A stretch of DNA of 64,000 nucleotides from Combretum micranthum. Its lineage: Eukaryota > Streptophyta > Magnoliopsida > Myrtales > Combretaceae. The stretch spans positions 248,001 through 312,000 of the forward strand of contig JAMXBD010001251.1 of the NCBI GenBank assembly GCA_024138025.1, given 5' to 3'. Position 1 is the stretch's first letter, and every line of letters begins with the position of its first letter. Below the pieces are notes generated by a model. It worked only from the letters and a program-made list of their open reading frames with translations, had not been told where the DNA came from and did no database searches. Below are positions 60,323-64,000 of the stretch, in pieces. The translations under genes were made by a program, and so were the position numbers.

Positions 60323-61963
60323 TTCAAACAAGTAAAACATATACATACTATAGACTACTATTACTAAATCATATTATCACACCATATTTTATTAACTAAT
60401 TATTTATCATAATTTCTATAGTCGAAGAAAACATAGCATATAGATATACAAATTAATCATTGTATTGAAATTCTTGGTTATTTCACCCATGCCCCACGTA
60501 GATATTTAGATCCATGCCTCAATACCTTCTCCATAATATTGACATCACTCATGGACTTCTAGCAAGTATGAATAATCCAAATGTCCTCTTACTCTCTCCT
60601 AGCAATCATCTTTTTCTACTTTTAATAATGAAATGATTAGTTTAAATTTTAAAGGGTAATGTAATAAATATACTAGATTATTATAAACATATTCATAAAA
60701 AATTCTTACATGGTTCATCTTTGTCTCTTTCAACACCCACCAGTTAGTAGGTTGCCCATTCTTCTTCTTGATGTGAGTGTACCCATAGTTTTATAGGTGT
60801 GTAGTTCTAAAAGAAAAAGAAAATTGAATGTAAGGATGATGACCATATATTATATATCTTTAGTCCATGAAATAGAAAATAGACATTATAACTAACTTTA
60901 GTGGTTCCATGGTACATGATGGGCTTCATCTTAACCGTATGCAATCTTTCATTTCTTCCTATAATCCTTATTAACCTTGGATCAAGGTTGCAAAACAAAA
61001 AAATAATAAAGTACTTGGTGCATCTAATGTAAGAAGTCATGTGTCAACTAGTAATGTGAAAAGTTACATACCTAAAAGTTCGCATTAGTTTTGGAGAAAA
61101 AGCATAAGTCCCTTGACTTATAAGACTTGGAATCATATCCAGGTGGTGAATGACTCGCTACTCCCTCACCACTGCCCATCTTCTCGTAATGCTAGTGCAA
61201 CTGGTAACATGCCTAGCTATAAGATTTGCCACCCAGAGAATTCAGGGCAATCCACCAATCCCTTATATTCCGTCGATTGACAGGCGATGCGAATTTTTGT
61301 TATACATTAATATAAAATAGTATCATAAGTGAAGACTTAAAGTTGAATGAATTTTTAAAATAGGCGTAGGATTAGAAGTATATAGATCATAACTCGTTGG
61401 ATAATATCATGACAATATTCCTTTAGAAAGGTTGACCACGCAATCCCTCCAGCACAAGAACTAATTTTTTTATAATTGTCAAAATAGGTATTAAGATCTT
61501 AAGAAACTTTGAAGAAAATGTTAGGAAAATCTCCTATCATTTTTCTTGAATCTAAAATTTTAATTATTACCGAAGTAGTCAATCGGAATTTTGAAAATTT
61601 TAAACAAATCATGACATAAATATAATAATCAATTATAAAGATGCAGGAGTGAGTGCTTTAAAAAGAACCCTGAAATTCTCCAACTTTTAAATAACTATAT
61701 TTAACAATTCGGTAAAGGATAAATAATTTATTGATTCAAATAACAAAATTACGCTATTAGAAATATCAACTAGAATACATTAAAAGACCTTAAAATACAA
61801 TACAAATCTTTTATGGGTAGAAAGCCAACAGCAAATAGCAAGTGTAATTTGATATGCTGATAACATATTCCAGAGGTTTTCAAATACCATCATTATTCCG
61901 GATGTTATGTATAATATTCAGGTACATAGTTACATAATAGTAGTAGTCAAGATGATTTATAAA
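60323..61963. other. Intergenic; no gene seen
   Basis: AT-rich. The minus-strand frame 60807-61040 is unrecognised. No repeat ends found. Confidence 0.55.
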
Positions 61964-61971
61964 TGTGTGTC

Positions 61972-62546
61972 TAGGCATAAGGGCCGTGGTTTTACCCGCT
62001 CAAAAAAGTGAGCTACGATCAATTTTTTATTTTGCCCGTTTAGTCCGCGGGCTGGCTCATGATGGGCTGGCCCAGCCCACGGGCCAATAGTAAAAAAAAA
62101 AAAAAAAAGGAAAAATGTAAGGATAAGAATAATACAATAACATTTTTGTGATTATTTAAGATACATTATGGAAGAAAATATATTAATACATGCATCTTAA
62201 GCTTTATAATATTTTTTTAAAGTATTATTATTGATTTAAATGTAATATGATATCTAATAAATTATTTTAAAAACTTGCTTTTATTTAGAAGTAATCAAAA
62301 TGGTAACAAAATTAATTTTTAATATATATATATATATATTTATAAAGCCTTAAAAATATATAAATATTCTAATTTTTACATAAACTAACATAAAAAAATT
62401 AACAATTAAAATTTTTCATTTGGCCTGTGGACTGGTTAGTTTAATCCGAGAGCCAAAGCGGGCCAGGCTTGGGCCTGGACCAAGAAATTTTGGCCCGTTT
62501 ATAAACGGGCCAAAATAGCCCAGCCCAGCCCAATTGCCAACCACTA
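61972..62546. mobile_element. hAT-like non-autonomous element (575 bp), sister of 23633-24203
   Basis: Left end TAGGCATAAGGGCC; right end in reverse complement TAGTGGTTGGCAATTGGGC. Flanks tgtgtgtc (61964-61971) and tgtgtgtg (62547-62554), 7 of 8 identical but low complexity. Arms carry 'gggctggcccagccc'-type words. The AT-rich centre matches 23633-24203 over about 200 bp. Confidence 0.72.
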
Positions 62547-62712
62547 TGTGTGTGTGTGTATAATATAGTTTTGAATAATATCAAGAAGGCTTCCATGCAC
62601 AGGCAACATGCTTTATATACAACACGTTGGCTTTATGCATAACGTGCGCTTAATTGGAGATGTTGATTACTGGTTAATGCAGTTAATTTTTCGTTTCTTT
62701 TTCTTTTTTTTG

Positions 62713-63109
62713 GTTAATTATAAAAACATGGTATGTGTTTTGATCAATTTACAAACATGATTTTTGTTATCTTTTTTATAATTAGGTGATCGAGTTTAAT
62801 TCAAAAGTGTCAATACTATTTTATAATTTTAGAATGACAAGTGTCAATATTATATTGTTCATAAAAATTAATTTTACATTTTTTTTAATTTTTTAATTCT
62901 TAAAAATATTTTTTTATATTTTATTTATTTATTATTATTTTTTATTATATTAATTTTTTTTAAACCAATAAGACTGACACATTTTCTCGATAATAATTAA
63001 TAGCATTGACATTTTTTTATATAACTCGGGTCACATAATTATCAAAAAAGATAACACAAATCATGTATTTAAATTATTCATAAACATGGATCATGTTTTT
63101 GTAATTAAC
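62713..63109. mobile_element. Mutator-like MITE (397 bp) with ~90-bp inverted ends
   Basis: Left end GTTAATTATAAAAACATG and right end in reverse complement GTTAATTACAAAAACATG; matching continues through 'catgatttttgttatctttttt.ataatta'. Flanking nine bases ttttttttg and ttttttttt are 8 of 9 identical, but low complexity limits their weight. No coding frame. Confidence 0.65.
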
Positions 63110-64000
63110 TTTTTTTTTTTTTGTTACTTTTTGGTTTCTTCCCCAATTACTAAAGTTTACAATTTTCCAAGTTCAGTGAGATGTTACATAAAAGTCCCAT
63201 ATGGGTCCTATCTGAATAATTTTGATTCGTAACATCGACTCCAATCGATATGCTTTGCTGCCATCATTAAAAATGGCCCCCATTTGTACGTGTGAATAAA
63301 TAATCCATCACTTTCCTTTAGGCTCTCTCTCTATTAACACAAGATGAATAAAAAAAGTGGTAATAGTCTTCAAGGTATGGGGCTCCACAATGTTCAATAC
63401 ATCAACATTTATCACCTTCATGATGTCTCTCAATAATGCTAAGCATTAAACACGGTTCGGAGGCCACTAGTCACACAGATGCAAGCACTATGCTTTGCAC
63501 TTCCCAGTTCCCAATGATTCTTCAAGCATACATTTTTTTTCTTTTTTTTTTTTGTATTCATTTTTAATTTATCTTTTAAATGCCTCTTCATATGTTTATC
63601 ATGTTTGTAATCTTGATCATTAGCATGGAATGGAATGAACCAAAATATATTATCTTCAGCAATTATTAGTGGTTACAAATGCACAAAGAAGTTCACCTTT
63701 CTTCTTCGTTTTTTTTTCCCCTTTTTCTACATGTCCGACAATAGTATGAACACCTAATAAATTCTCCATAATTCAGCTTACAAGAAAGATTTCGTTGAGT
63801 ATTACATATCACGTATAATACGTGATTACTAGATACTAGTTATCTTTTAAACTTTCAACTATATCATCTATTTTATTAAAATATAACTGATAGTTACCTA
63901 CTACTTGAATATACACGGAAAGAGGTAGTTGTATTACTAAACAAAAACATACAACAGTACACATGGGCTCATTCTTTTAAGTAAGTTGAAATGGTTTTGT
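63110..64000. other. Intergenic; no gene seen
   Basis: AT-rich with T runs near 63110 and 63531-63554. No recognised features up to the window end. Confidence 0.55.

Noticed and set aside
1..64000. CRISPR arrays, bacterial operons, ribosome binding sites, integrated viruses, telomere repeats
   Set aside because: The sequence has plant transposons and spliced genes. No regularly spaced direct-repeat array, viral movement-protein or coat-protein motif, or telomere repeat array was seen.

Overview
The window looks like nuclear DNA of a flowering plant, most likely a eudicot or another non-grass. It is very AT-rich, most codon frames are closed, and nearly every interpretable feature is a plant transposable element. 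I find no intact host gene. No species can be named from this sequence alone.

Layout. 1-2161 is the 3' end of a SIRE/Maximus-like Copia element (reading-frame tail, polypurine tracts, 1.5-kb LTR). It sits inside a hAT-like repeat whose second half continues at 2162-2676. 2.7-11.2 kb is AT-rich intergenic DNA with a tandem 0.2-kb repeat, a spaced motif array and one hAT-like element with target-site duplications. 11262-16256 is an old, broken full-length Copia element. 16.3-27.5 kb holds four short non-autonomous elements with good ends plus two inverted copies of a further MITE-like family. 27574-32209 is a younger full-length Copia element with 184/165-bp LTRs, a Met-tRNA primer site and a 5-bp target-site duplication. 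Its reading frame is nevertheless broken many times. 32.2-34.8 kb is less AT-rich and unexplained.

34781-40807 is the most interesting object: a 6-kb PIF/Harbinger element with 12-bp perfect terminal inverted repeats. It has an apparently intact three-exon DDE transposase, and a two-exon Myb/SANT-like partner gene broken by one base in a T run. In its 5' part it carries a fragment of a TDP2-like endonuclease/exonuclease/phosphatase gene, apparently captured from the host. 45.2-46.8 kb is a decayed Copia remnant. 52-63 kb is a dense field of short hAT-like and Mutator-like non-autonomous elements, including one nested pair, plus a SINE-like tandem/inverted complex.

How the genes work together. 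In PIF/Harbinger elements the Myb-like protein and the DDE nuclease act as a pair on the element's ends. Here the nuclease frame survives while the partner is damaged. The Copia elements encode Gag, protease, integrase, reverse transcriptase and RNase H, but none in one open frame. The short hAT-like and Mutator-like elements encode nothing and would depend on transposases supplied from elsewhere.
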